Shown piece by piece: positions 48,897 through 59,071 of a stretch of 64,000 nucleotides of DNA. Numbering within the stretch: the first letter of the stretch is position 1; every line of letters starts with the position of its first letter. Below the pieces are notes generated by a model. The model ran no database searches, had not been told where the DNA came from, and was given only the letters and a program-made list of their open reading frames with translations. This stretch comes from Symsagittifera roscoffensis. Taxonomy: Eukaryota; Xenacoelomorpha; Acoela; Convolutidae. The translations under genes and the position numbers were made by a program. The DNA is taken from assembly GCF_963678635.1 (NCBI RefSeq), contig NC_087063.1, positions 62,163,850 to 62,227,849 on the forward strand. The letters run 5' to 3'.

Positions 48897-49750
48897 GGGA
48901 GTTTATTCAAGAAAACTGGCTGTTTTATTTCGTTTTTCTTGTTCTTTTCCCTCAGTGTTTTTATCAACGGTAAAGGAAATGTAAATCTTTTTTAGAAAAA
49001 TGCAATTATTGTTTTAGAGGTTTTGTTTTTAAAATGCGTCTTTTTCATCTCAACTTTTAATGATGTGACTTAGTGGCGTTCGAAAGCGGTAGTTGTCATT
49101 CCTTTCTGGGTTAACACAAAGGGAAAACAAAGATTTAGTTACAATTTGAAACTAATTTTTTTTTCGTGCAAAATTCTCTTGAATCTGAAAAACTGTCTTG
49201 CCCAAGTTAAGTAGCTTCGTCAAAAAATCTAGTAAATTTTTGTTTGAAGGAAGAAATCATTAGAATAAAATTGATTTTGAGCGGTTGAGTGGCTGATTTA
49301 TTTTATCTTTTTATGGGCAAGACCAAAAAACATGCAAGCTTTTTCAATTTGTGGATAGTTGGATCAAATGCAAAGAAGTGAAATGATTTTGCTAAAACTT
49401 TTGAAAACAAGTAATTGGTTGAATTTTGCAGCGCTGTTTGAATTTTTTTTTCGATGGGATTTATCTGTGTATGAGGATGAGGAATGATAAAAATTACTTT
49501 CTGGATATGAAAGTGGGCAGAAAAAGAAGACACGATAAAAAGGATTGTAGTTCCTAAATCTGCCATGTAATTGTGTGCATAGTAATTTTAAACTTTCGTG
49601 AAGTATGGTGACCTACATGAACTCTTGATAAGATAGCGATGGTTTTTCTAGAGGGAAGTGAAAAAAATGATGCTTTTGTTTTATGCGATGATTCTTGTAA
49701 GTTGTGTTTGTTTTGTTCTACCCGCACTGATGTTTCATGAAAAATAATCA
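48897..49750 (+). repeat. Repeat B, diverged copy without the A insertion
   Basis: From GAGGGGAGTTTATTCAAGAA onward it follows B, then continues without a break into the part found at 26216-26545. It lacks the first 260 or so bases of B. The region 49375-49440, where A sequence begins and ends in the array copies, is uninterrupted here and so represents the pre-insertion arrangement. The 69-codon B frame is destroyed. Confidence 0.65.
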
Positions 49751-49797
49751 ATCTCATTATGTTTTTTTAATATCAGTCTCTAAAAAAGTGAAAAATA

Positions 49798-50158
49798 ATT
49801 ATTTATAGCCAATCAAAAATGGAGTATAATTTTTTTGACATGTCAGTTTAATCCATTTTAATCGACTATAATTGATTATCATGGATTATTTAAGTTTTTT
49901 TCTATAGTTATTTTGAAAATTGTAACACTTTACAGTTTTTTCACAAGTTCGCTGTTGCTTTTGATTCACCGCACGTTTTTCCAGGAAAATTATAAGATGA
50001 AGCATATTTTGGCTGAGAAAATTAATTTTCTGTTTTCCTTATTTTCCACATTTTCCACAATTATTTTTTTCCTCTTCAAGTTATTTCTTCGATAAACGAT
50101 AAACTGGGGGAGATGATAAGGGTGAAACGTGAGTGGGGGATGCGGGGTCGGGGTGGAA
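49798..50158. other. AT-rich spacer with TATAATC patch
   Basis: Short TATAATC-family words at about 49850-49890. No gene seen. Confidence 0.35.
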
Positions 50159-50180
50159 GTGTGTGTGTGTGTGTGTGTGT
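50159..50180. repeat. (GT)11 microsatellite in a G-rich tract
   Basis: Eleven uninterrupted GT units inside a G/T-rich stretch at 50105-50285. The antisense frame 49990-50289 is a product of this composition and is not a gene. Confidence 0.85.
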
Positions 50181-50427
50181 TGGGTGGTCTGGAATGATGT
50201 TTGGTGGTTGGGGAGTTTGGTCTGGAATGGAGTGTGGTGGGGTGTGTGGGAGGGGGAATTGATGGCCTTAAAGTTGGGGAAGGGTACACCTAGACCTAGA
50301 TGAATATGTTTCTTCGGGTTTTAGTTCGCAGAAGGTGCTGCAAAAAGCAGAGTAAACAATTCATATTTGGAAATAATAATCTTTTTTTTTGTGGATTTAA
50401 AGAGCAAAAAAAAATTATATTTTAATA

Positions 50428-50517
50428 AAAACTGGATTATAATCAATTCTAGTGAATTATGATGGATTTTTGAGTATTAAGAATTATCGATTAAAACTCC
50501 CTAAAAATCCAGTTTTT
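50428..50517. repeat. Small TATAATC-family inverted repeat
   Basis: AAAAACTGGAT at the left and ATCCAGTTTTT at the right bracket GATTATAATC-type words. This may be a miniature, decayed relative of the larger cassettes. Confidence 0.4.
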
Positions 50518-50867
50518 CCTTTTTGAAGCGATAACTCCAGAGAGCCCGCTGCGATGTACTAGTGAGTGCAGTCGGGAACAGGCGATTGCAGTCACGAACC
50601 AGTGAGTCCCGTCAAGCTTCGGTTAAAAGTTTCAACAAAGAAAGGTTGTGCTGTTATAATAGTGGAAGTGAAAAGTTTTAAGTCCAACCCTCTGTTTGCA
50701 AGCTCGCAACACGTTGGCACGACTGCGCCGGTCACTATTTTGTTCATTATGTCTGTTGAACAAAGGACAGTTCTCGGCCTGCCGGCTTGTTGAAACAATT
50801 AATAATTGGGACTGTTTTTCGCACTTTTTGTATCGGTTCGTTTTTTCGTTCATTTTCAAACTTTTCC

Positions 50868-50925
50868 GGACTGTTTTGTATTGGACTGTTTTGTATGGGA
50901 CTGTTTTGTATGGGACTGTTTTGTA
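50868..50925 (+). repeat. 15-base minisatellite
   Basis: About four tandem copies of TGGGACTGTTTTGTA, the last two identical. It gives the repeated LDCFVWDCFVWDCF pattern in the frame at 50806, which is therefore not a real protein. Confidence 0.85.
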
Positions 50926-51870
50926 TATACGCGATTTTGTTTTCTTTTTTTTGAATTTGACAAATTCATTATTTTCATCAAACTTTACAAAAATGAGAAT
51001 ACCGATTCACATCATTGTGTCATTACAAGTTGTATTGGGCTTTATTCACGATAAAATTTTCAAAAAAGCTGTTTTTACTTTCTGCGATATTTTTGTATAA
51101 AGATAGATGTAAAGGATATTTTTTTCAATATAATTTTATCTCATTTTCCCAATCAACCTCAATTTGGCTTTTGAAGTCAAACACCAAGTGACATTTTTTA
51201 TTTTTGGCATTTCCTTTGATTGCCATAAGAAAAGAATGTAAGTGGAAGTTAACTAATGCTGATTTATTGTCAGCTTTTTGATGCAAGCTGTCATGTAGTC
51301 GATAAACGCCTGAATTCGCCTAACTATTTCTATAACTGATTCCAATTCGAAATTGGAATCAACTTCTCCACATCAAACAATAGCTTATGGCTCCCGACTA
51401 CCGATAGTTTTTTAAGAATTTGTTGGACATTTTTCAAGAAGGCATCTAAAATGTTCATGAAAAATGAGGTGCAGAGTAGTAACGATTTCACGGGGGCGTG
51501 AACGAGCTGAAGAGTTTTTCCGCTTTCCATTCAAGTTTACCAGTTTCCCAACCCTCTCATAAAATTGCGAAAAAGCTGCTCAAAAATTGTTCACACGGCA
51601 ATTTACACGTAAGGCTTGTTGTAAAAGTTTGTTCACCTTTCACGCTGACCTGTTTCAATGCAATTTATGACATGAAAAGTTGTTTTAAATAGACTTTCAT
51701 ACATTGACTTTTAGAAAAAAATAAAGGGGGACTGGAAAAGAGCCAAATAAAGATTTCGTTAGTTTTTTATTAGGGCGTTTTTTTAAAATCAAAAGTTCTT
51801 TTTTCGTTAAAATTACGAGACTTTCTTCGGAATAATCTTCGTATAATTCAAATTGTCCTATATGAAGAGA
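50926..51870. other. Non-coding stretch, no gene seen
   Basis: Contains a 10-bp perfect hairpin with a three-base loop at 51338-51360 (GATTCCAATT arm). Frames on both strands lack features. Confidence 0.4.
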
Positions 51871-53003
51871 CCCGGGATGACCAAAAATACTAGTCATACA
51901 ATTTCCATATATGAAAAAATGCTAGTCATACACTTTCCATGCAATTCCATTCGTACAGAAAATTGCATGAAAGGTCTATGATTAGTATTTTTTTCATATA
52001 TGGAAATTGTATAACTAGCATTTTTCCATAAACCAAAAATTTTGATTTTTTACATTTTAATTTCTCAATATTTATTGGCTGTGTTCGTAACCGAACACAA
52101 ATGACATGAACCTTGATTACTCAAACGTAGTAACCAACGGTTTCGCCGTCTCGCATTAACAATGCATTGAAAACAGCCTGATATGTGTTACTTCTGTCTC
52201 AGACAATTAACATAACGAAAGCAGTGAACTTTTAAATTTTGGCAATAATTTGCAAAGATGATTATTTCTAAAATTTGAATGTTTAAATTACCAGACATGA
52301 TCAAGGCATACAAAAACATGTCATACAAAAGAAAGAGGAGTTTTAAGCGTTTTTGAAAAAAGTTACGAAGAGAAAAGGAAAAAAAATCCAATATTAGTAT
52401 ATCCAGGACTACGTTATATACACAAAAAATTAAATTTTGCATGCAAAGTTTTTTTTTCAAAAAATGTTTGTTTGAATACGAAAATCAATTTGCATTTGAA
52501 AAAAAAAACACAAAAATTTTTTGGGGGCAATTTCAAAAATACTTTTCTGGGGGCAATTTCTAAAATTTTTGTCGTCGCCATCAAAAAATGCTAGTCATAC
52601 AATTTCCATATATGGAAATTGTATGACTAGTGTTTTTTTTTAGAAAAAAAAAAAGTTAAAGTTTTCAGTCGTAGCAGCCCAAAAAATGCTTAAATGTTTT
52701 GCCAGCAGTTGAATTGATTGTTCAAAGCTTTTTTTTCACAAAAAAAATTTAAAAAAAAATTCTAATCATACAATTTCCATATACGGAAATTGTATGGGTA
52801 GCATTTTTTTCATACCATTTTTTTTCCTTTTTTTTATGAAGAGATACCAATTTCGATACCAAAACAACTATAAAACACCTTTGAAATTTGATTAAACTCA
52901 TTTTGAAAAAATTTATGAAATTTGTCTGACTAGCATTTTTCCATAGACTAAGAGTATGAAATTGTATGATTAGCATTTTCGGTCTATGGAGGTCAACCCG
53001 GGG
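51871..53003. mobile_element. Palindrome-core cassette, TTTCCATATATGGAAA family
   Basis: The left edge CCCGGGATGACC and right edge, inverted CCCGGGTTGACC, match at 11 of 12 bases. Inside are several copies of a palindrome built as CTAGTCATACAATTTCCATA followed by its complement (51889-52030, 52591-52630, 52765-52800, 52916-52975). A unique AT-rich filler separates them. No transposase. It sits just upstream of exon 2 of the peptide gene, with its right edge 83 bases from the exon start. Confidence 0.6.
52591..52630. repeat. Perfect 40-base palindrome
   Basis: CTAGTCATACAATTTCCATA is followed immediately by its exact reverse complement, with no loop. This is the best preserved unit of the surrounding cassette. 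Confidence 0.9.
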
Positions 53004-53085
53004 AAGTTTTCAGAAATGGACGAATGTCGCATTAAAATAGCAATTATGCGTTCTTGTTTCATTTTTTCACTCATGTTTGTTTTAG

Positions 53086-53400
53086 GGTCCATCAGTAAAT
53101 TTTCCCGGTTGGGCTGATAGTTATCCGTACAACCCGAAATACAGACCATACACGCAACTGTTTAAGTCGTGGGAAAGCCCGAACGAACACATAATGCCAG
53201 CCGAATCTCCGATCGATCTCGAGGCGCAAATAACTCCTTCAATGTACAATGACGTCATGTCTCAAATCCCACCTCAGATGAGCAACATATATTTCTCACA
53301 AGAATTGGGAAACATCCTCAAAAAACGAGGACACCTTTTCGACTTAGCAAAGCGCGAGCAGGGTAAAAAACGAGTTCGTAACCTAGGCATGGGATTTTAA
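53086..53400 (+). CDS. Exon 2 (last) of the secreted, neuropeptide-like precursor
   Basis: A pyrimidine-rich TTTGTTTTAG acceptor precedes a phase-0 frame of 104 codons ending in TAA. Joined to exon 1 it gives a 169-residue precursor without cysteines after the signal peptide. The first part is rich in Pro, Tyr and Trp (FPGWADSYPYNPKYRPY). The end is basic with processing sites: KKR at precursor residues 144-146, KR at 154-155 and GKKR at 158-161. One plausible product is GHLFDLAKREQ, which would be amidated because Gly precedes KKR. An alternative is cleavage also at KR. The C-terminal octapeptide VRNLGMGF follows. This is the pattern of neuropeptide or peptide-hormone precursors, but I do not recognise a named family. 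GC content is higher than in the flanks, supporting coding function. Confidence 0.65.
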   Translation, partial: GPSVNFPGWADSYPYNPKYRPYTQLFKSWESPNEHIMPAESPIDLEAQITPSMYNDVMSQIPPQMSNIYFSQELGNILKKRGHLFDLAKREQGKKRVRNLGMGF

Positions 53401-53745
53401 CCATTTTAAGCTGCTGATATGGCAATGTGAATCGCCGGCCTAAATTTAGGACAAACACCAGCCAATAGGATTGGACCTCGATATGAAAAAAAGCTGGCAA
53501 AAAGAACTGTCTTAAAAACCTGCATTCTCGCATAGGTCTAAAATAGTTCGGAAATATGCTTTAATTTTGAATGCTGTAACAATTAAACTATAAATTGAAC
53601 TTTTGACGTCTCTTGTTAACCTGCATATAACTGTCAGAATAGAAAACCAATTATTTTGAGGAAAATAGAAATTGCTGCTTCAATTCTCTTGCGAAACTGT
53701 TAAATTGGCTCAAGTATTCATTCGTTAGTCCCAAAGTTAATCGCA

Positions 53746-53751
53746 AATAAA
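53746..53751 (+). terminator. Polyadenylation signal candidate
   Basis: AATAAA lies 346 bases after the stop codon of exon 2. A weaker ATTAAA occurs at 53582-53587. Either could end the transcript; AATAAA is also common by chance in DNA this AT-rich. Confidence 0.35.
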
Positions 53752-53867
53752 TGGGTCAGTTCTTGAAACAAAAATTAATCGGAACTTCTGAGATTAAACT
53801 TATCAATTCTGAAATTACCACAATATCCTCTAATTATTTGGGCTTGAGTAGATGATCTAGTTTTTTC

Positions 53868-54240
53868 TTGTTGTTCCGAGTTTCAAAGAAAGGATAGAGC
53901 ATTAATGCTCGGTGTGGTTTTTTTCTTCGTATAATTTTCTACTTTTTAACTAGGAACTTTAGAACCGAGTTCTTACAAACATCAAAAAAATATTGACAAA
54001 CTGAGCTCAAATTTTAAAAGGCATTTACCTGGAATCATTTCTTGGGAAATAATTTTAAAAATGTCCATTTGATCAGTTTGGGATGATTAATGCGCGTTAT
54101 GCTACCTACCAGATTTTTAAAAAGCCGTTAGCACGATTTTTACAACGAGCTACTTGCAGTTATCAATACATTGCTAGACGCTAATTACATCACTTTAAAA
54201 TTTTATGCAGCATTTGAAGGAAGTTTTTCAAAAAAAAGTT
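53868..54240 (-). repeat. Repeat A, diverged minus fragment
   Basis: TTGTTGTTCCGAGTTTCAAA followed by GTGCTCGG-like and TTAACTAGGAAC blocks match the 3' half of A inverted. The match weakens after about 54100. It lies outside the gene, showing that A is dispersed beyond the intron. Confidence 0.6.
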
Positions 54241-54259
54241 GTTCGTTCTTAATTTAAGA

Positions 54260-55400
54260 ATTAATCACTGTTTAGTTTTCTTAGAAAAACATTCCACAAA
54301 ATTACAACCCATCCGTTTAAATTGAAAATTGCAGTACTGAAAAAAAGAAGAAAATCGAGTGAAGAAGCAATCAAAAAGCAAATAAAAATCTTGAACATCT
54401 AAACTTGACTCAACAAGATTTCGGCTAAAGTGACCACGAAGCAAGTTACGAAAAGTTTTTGGCATAAAATCAGAGCTTGAACCAAATAAAGTAAAAAATA
54501 CAGTGTATCAGAATCTAATTATTTATTCAACCAAAGTTCTTATAGGCAAGGTATTTTCAAAGTTTTCCGCGTTACAGATTTGACAAATCTACAAGGCCCA
54601 AAATAAAAAAAAAATTAAATTACAGTTTATCAGTGCCTATCTAATTTAGGCCATCCTTTTTTTGCCTTTCAGTTATCTGAATGTTTCACCTTTGAATAAC
54701 TTTAGCTTTTTTAAATGATCGATTGAAAGAAAACTTTTTGAAAATTTTGAAAAAATTTTTTCATTTCTCTATGGTTATTTTTCTAGCACGTCCTTCAGTA
54801 ATGTTTTTCAGATGAATGAGCGTGAAAACTTGCAGAAAATTTTGTCGAATGAGTTACTTTCGACCTATGATTTGAGCCACCAACTGATCTCTGAAGTGTT
54901 CACCTGATTTTTTTACGCGGAATCACTAAAGTATGAATAAAGCTCCTTATTTCCTTAAGTTGAATCTTAAATGCGCCAATTTTTTGTCCTAACTCTGTGG
55001 TTTACTTGCTAGTTCACAATTTGTCATAGATTGTCTACTTAGCGTACATGTTTGTAGGCCCAGAAAGTACAAAGCCAACAAAGTTGGAAATATGTAAACC
55101 ATCTTAAACAAAATTTGAATATAATATCATTCATTGCTCGGTTTCTTAAAATTTCATCACTTTAAAACTCCTCGGATCCCACAAATTTGGTTGGTTTTTC
55201 TTCAAAAAGTAGTCAACTATTAGTTAGGTTAATCAAACTGCAATTGCGAGCTTCGAAAAGTAGTAAACTTTTATTCAGATTAATCAAATTGCAATCGCCA
55301 TTTTTTTCGAATTGCAATTGCAAATAATTGATATTTGCGCATCGATTTATGAAAAATTTCGATAAAAATTTTATTATATAAAAAGTTTTAAGCTTATAGA
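54260..55400 (+). repeat. Repeat E, copy 1, with terminal-exon-like part
   Basis: Shared landmarks are CAGTGTATCAGAATCTAA (54499), GACAAATCTACAAGGCCCAA (54583) and a TTTTTCAGATGAATGAGCG block (54806). The last resembles a splice acceptor followed by a frame of 31 codons to a stop at about 54909 and an AATAAA hexamer 30 bases further on. The frame is only partly kept in other copies. Confidence 0.6.
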
Positions 55401-55779
55401 ATTGTTGTTAGCTACTCGATAGATTGCCGTTTTTTATATTAAGTTCCATTTCCATGAATTTTTTTTGAGATAAAGAGTTATACTTTTGACATACAAAACA
55501 AAAAGTTTTTTATGCGTGTTTAAAAGCATCAAATCTAAAACAACTGTCTACAATGTTGCTTTGCAGATAAGCAGGAATTGTTTTGACTACAACTATTAGT
55601 GAAAAAAAATAATTGAAGAATTAAAATTAAGGTTGTTAAATTTCAAATAGATTTGGTGCATTGAAATTAATCTTTGAAAAACTGAAAATATGTGAAAAAT
55701 TGTTTTAGACTAAGCGAAGCTTCAGTAAAAATTGTATGACTCGCGAAAACAATCAAAGGACTTTAACATGATGCCAAAC

Positions 55780-56680
55780 TTGACCATTCAAAAAATTCTT
55801 TTTAAGGAAACCAAATTTAAAAAAAAAATTCAGACTACGGCATAGTGTCTTCCTTACACAAAAATTGAAGTTTCGAAAACATGACTCAACAAGATTTTGG
55901 CAAAAGTGACCAGGAATTAAGTTTAAAAAAATCTTCGGGCTAAAATCAAACTTGACCCAAATAAAGTAAACAATACAGTGTATCAGAATCTAACTATTTA
56001 TTCAGCCAAAACTTTGATAAACAATAATTTTCGAAATTCTCCCCTTTATTGATTCGACAAACACATCTGCAAGGCCCAAAATCAGTGCTTGTCCAAATTT
56101 TCTTATTTTTAAATAATGTCAATTTTTATTGCATTTCAGTTATCTGAATATTTCAAGTTTGAATGTTTTCATCTTTTTTAATTGTTTTAATTGGTCAATC
56201 CAATAAAAGTTTTTCTTAAAAATCTGAAGTTTTTCTTATTTTGTTGTAGTTACTTTTACAGCAACGAGCCGCAAAACTTAGAGAAATCCATTTTGAATGA
56301 AACTTTTTTGTGCTACCATTTGAGCCATCGACTGACTTCTGACGCGTTTATTTGATTGAAGGAACAATCACTAAAGTATAAATAAGGCTTCTTGTTGTCA
56401 TAAGTTGAATATTTAATGCGCTAATTTTCTGGCCTAATCGTGTGGTTTTACTTGCTAAACCACAATTAGCTTAGTTTGCTTGAGTAACTTATATTTTGTA
56501 TCTAAACAAAGAACAAAAGCAACAAATTTAGAAACCTGTAATCTAATACAAAAAAATTGCTCATAAAATTAATCATTGTTCATCACGTTAAAAAATATTC
56601 GGATATCAAGAATTTGGATGATTTGTTTTCAAAAAGTAGTCAATTTTTATTCAGATTTGACCTATTTTGACCTATTTTTC
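55780..56680 (+). repeat. Repeat E, copy 2
   Basis: Contains CAGTGTATCAGAATCTAACT (55976) and TCGACAAACACATCTGCAAG (56049). A CTTTTACAGCAACGAGCCG block (56251) is followed by a frame with the same NEPQNLEKSILN-type start and a stop at a similar distance to copy 1. The hexamer is AATAAG-like. Confidence 0.55.
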
Positions 56681-56870
56681 TAGATCGGCGCGCGCTCTAA
56701 CCTCAAAATAGGCATTTATTAAAACTAAGGGCAGCTTTAAAAAATAATACACCAATCAGCAAAAATGGCAAATTCTGATATGGTAACACAGGGGGATTCT
56801 TTGGGTTGTCAGGGGATTGAATAGATAAGGGGGAGGCGTCCCATTTCAATCCGCTGATGCTTAAAAAAAA
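56681..56870 (+). mobile_element. Decayed right half of the hAT-type MITE
   Basis: GCGCGCTCTAACCTCAAAAT, then GGGGGATTCTTTGG and GGGGGAGGCGTCCC, lead to TCAATCCGCTGATG. This is the right half of the MITE at 23173 in diverged form. Equivalent segments lie at 59240-59540 and 60690-60885, in the same relation to E, so the MITE was probably inserted before E was duplicated. Confidence 0.45.
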
Positions 56871-56999
56871 TTTTTACGCCGTTGTCATTTTTTTTATTGA
56901 CGAACCTCTTTTCGTGCCTTCTGAATGAAAAAGTTACACTGAAATTAAAACCATATCAAAAAGAAACCGCCAAAATCAAATCAGTGTAAATTTATAAGA

Positions 57000-57740
57000 C
57001 TTTTACCTTAAAATGATACCCCATTTGATCATCCGCAAAAACTTTTTGATTTAAACGAAATCTAAAAAAAAAACTTAAGACTACGGCATAGTTCCTTCCT
57101 TTACAACAAATTTGAACTGGAAGTTTGGAAAACAAAATTCAACAAAATTTCAGCGAGAAGATCAAAAAAAAAATTTTCAAAAAAAGTTCAGCCCAAAAAT
57201 TGAAACTTAACTAAAGTATTGTAATTAACACAGTGTAGCAGAATCTAACTTTTTTCAGTCACATTTTTCAGATGCAACTTTAATATTCAATACTTTGCTC
57301 GTTACAAGTTCGACAAATCTACAATGCCCAAAATCAATGCTTGGCCAGAGTACTTTCAAAATTACATTGTATCAGTGTCTACATTTTAGGTCAGTGTTTT
57401 ATTGCATTGCAGTTAGATAGAAGTTTCTGCTTTGATTGGTATATCCAATTTCATTTGGCCAATTGAATTACAAGTAGTCAAAAAGTTTTTCCTAACAAAT
57501 AATAATTTTGTTATAATTACTTTTACAGCACGTTCTAAAGCTATGTTTTTCAGATAAATGAGCCGGAATGCTTACAGAAATCTATAGCAAATCAGCTAAG
57601 TTTGAGCTAAAAATTGATTGATTAACTGACTTTTGACACGTTCATATGTCTGACAGTGTAAATATTAAATTATGGATAAAGCTCCTTCTTTTCGTAAACT
57701 GAATCTTAACTGAATCTTGAATTCTAAAGTTTTTTCCTTA
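57000..57740 (+). repeat. Repeat E, copy 3
   Basis: Contains ACACAGTGTAGCAGAATCTA, TCGACAAATCTACAATGCCC (57311) and a TTTTTCAGATAAATGAGCCG block (57550). The ATG is replaced by ATA and the short frame is broken by an early stop. ATGGATAAAGCTCC replaces the AATAAA of copy 1. Confidence 0.55.
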
Positions 57741-57749
57741 AAATGATAA

Positions 57750-58300
57750 CCCACTTGACCCTCCACATTTTTTTATTCAAACGAAATTTATTCTCAAATT
57801 TACCGAATACTGCATTTTCTCTTCCTTGCATTAAGTTTGAACAATAAGTTTTTAAAAAATCAACAAATTTTGTCAAAATTGATCAGGAAGGAAGTTTCAA
57901 AAGTTGTGTTCGACCCAAAATGAAAACGTGACCAAAGCAATGTAATTAGTACAGTGTATCTGAATCTAACTATTTGGTCAGATGCAACTTGACTATTCAA
58001 AAAATTCCGCGTTATAGTTTCGACAATTTTACAATGCCCAAAATCAAAACCTGACTGGCAAACTTTTTAAGTTATAGTGTATCAATGCCCATGTATTTGA
58101 AGCCAAACTTTTCTTGCAAAACATCAAACATAAAGTGCCTTATAAAACTCTTCTTTTATAAAAAGAACAAAACCAACAAAGTTGGAAAAGTTTAATTCAA
58201 CTCAAAAAAATTGCACAGCAAATTGATCACTCCTCAATTTTTTAAAATTTTAACACGTCAAAATTCTTTGGATTTCAAAAATTTGATTTAATTTCAAAAA
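57750..58300 (+). repeat. Repeat E, copy 4, partial
   Basis: Contains CAGTGTATCTGAATCTAACT and TTCGACAATTTTACAATGCC, then skips the exon-like part. It resumes at the ACCAACAAAGTTGGAAAAGT tail seen at the end of copy 1. Confidence 0.5.
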
Positions 58301-58400
58301 TCTGTTTGAACTGTAAAATTAAAAAACACAATTAGAGAAAACTGGGTCTTTTGGTTTTTTTCACAAAGGGATTTCCTGTATATTAAGACAGAAATGATTT

Positions 58401-59071
58401 GATCTTTCGGAAATGGAGTTTCGGGATGCATTGAGTGTCCGGTATAACAAAAACTTGATCGCTTTTCCAACTTTTTGTGATGGTTGCCAGTCACCATTCA
58501 CCCTACGGCATGCGTTAGCGTGCAAAAAAGGTGGTCTCTTAACTGTACGGCACAATGAGATTAGGGATGCTGTAGGCGACTAAGCTTCTTTAGTGTGGGA
58601 GGATGTACAGAGAGAGCCTGTTATTAGAGAATACAACCCGCAAGATGAGACACCCGCATTAATTGCAGATTTGTTTTGTCGTGGAGTTTATGTTAGACAG
58701 GGAGGATCGTCTTTGATATTCGTGTCTCTGACACCGACGCCATCTCCTATCAGAACAGAAACCCCATGAGTGTTTTGCACTCAGCAGAGGTTGAGAAAAA
58801 GACAAAATATTCAGCCCCGTGTCAGGAAAGACATCTGTCTTTCACTCCTCTTGTCGTGTCTGTTGATGGGATGCTTGCTCCAGAATTTGCAAATTTCCTT
58901 CGGAGAATAGGAGAAACATTATCTACAAAGTGGGAGAAACCCTATAGTAAAACTATGAACTGGGTGAAGTGCCGGCTGTCTTTTGCCGTGCTCCGTGCTT
59001 CGAGTGTGTGCTTCCGAGGCACATGGACCAAGTGGAGGAGTCTTGGCTCAGACCATGATTTCTTACCCTAG
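58401..59071 (+). pseudogene. C-terminal fragment of a mobile-element protein (CxxC, RHNEIRD, DIRV)
   Basis: Reading across frames gives an ordered set of motifs. There is CDGC, then ACKKGG, then RHNEIRDAVGD, then REPVIREY, ALIADL, FDIRV and SDTDA, then VLHSAEVEKKTKY, SFTPLVVSVDGML, MNWVKCRLSFAVLRA and a CFRGTWTKWRS end. This order recurs in proteins of animal retroelements; the zinc-like start and the acidic/DIRV residues suggest a PD-(D/E)XK-type nuclease. The copy is dead: an in-frame TAA at 58581 and a frameshift near 58700. The largest intact frame is 58766-59071. No reverse transcriptase was found upstream. Base composition is clearly less AT-rich than the flanks, marking it as an insertion. 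Exact element class is uncertain. Confidence 0.65.

Larger units (their letters stand above)
13672..53085 (+). other. Proposed 39.4 kb intron
   Basis: The donor GTGAGC at 13672 and an acceptor TTTGTTTTAG at 53076-53085 are in matching phase. No other exon with a signal peptide partner is evident between them. Nearly all recognisable content is repetitive: A/B/C/D arrays, MITEs, a Pao relic and palindrome-core cassettes. Additional small exons inside the intron cannot be excluded. Confidence 0.5.

Noticed and set aside
49990-50289. 99-codon antisense frame rich in Thr, His and Pro
   Set aside because: Produced by the (GT)n microsatellite and surrounding G-rich tract.
50696-51100. 134-codon open frame
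   Set aside because: Contains the 15-base minisatellite, read as a repeated peptide, and has no recognised domain.
58294-58555. Antisense frames over the nuclease-like relic
   Set aside because: Shadows of the plus-strand motifs CDGC and RHNEIRD.
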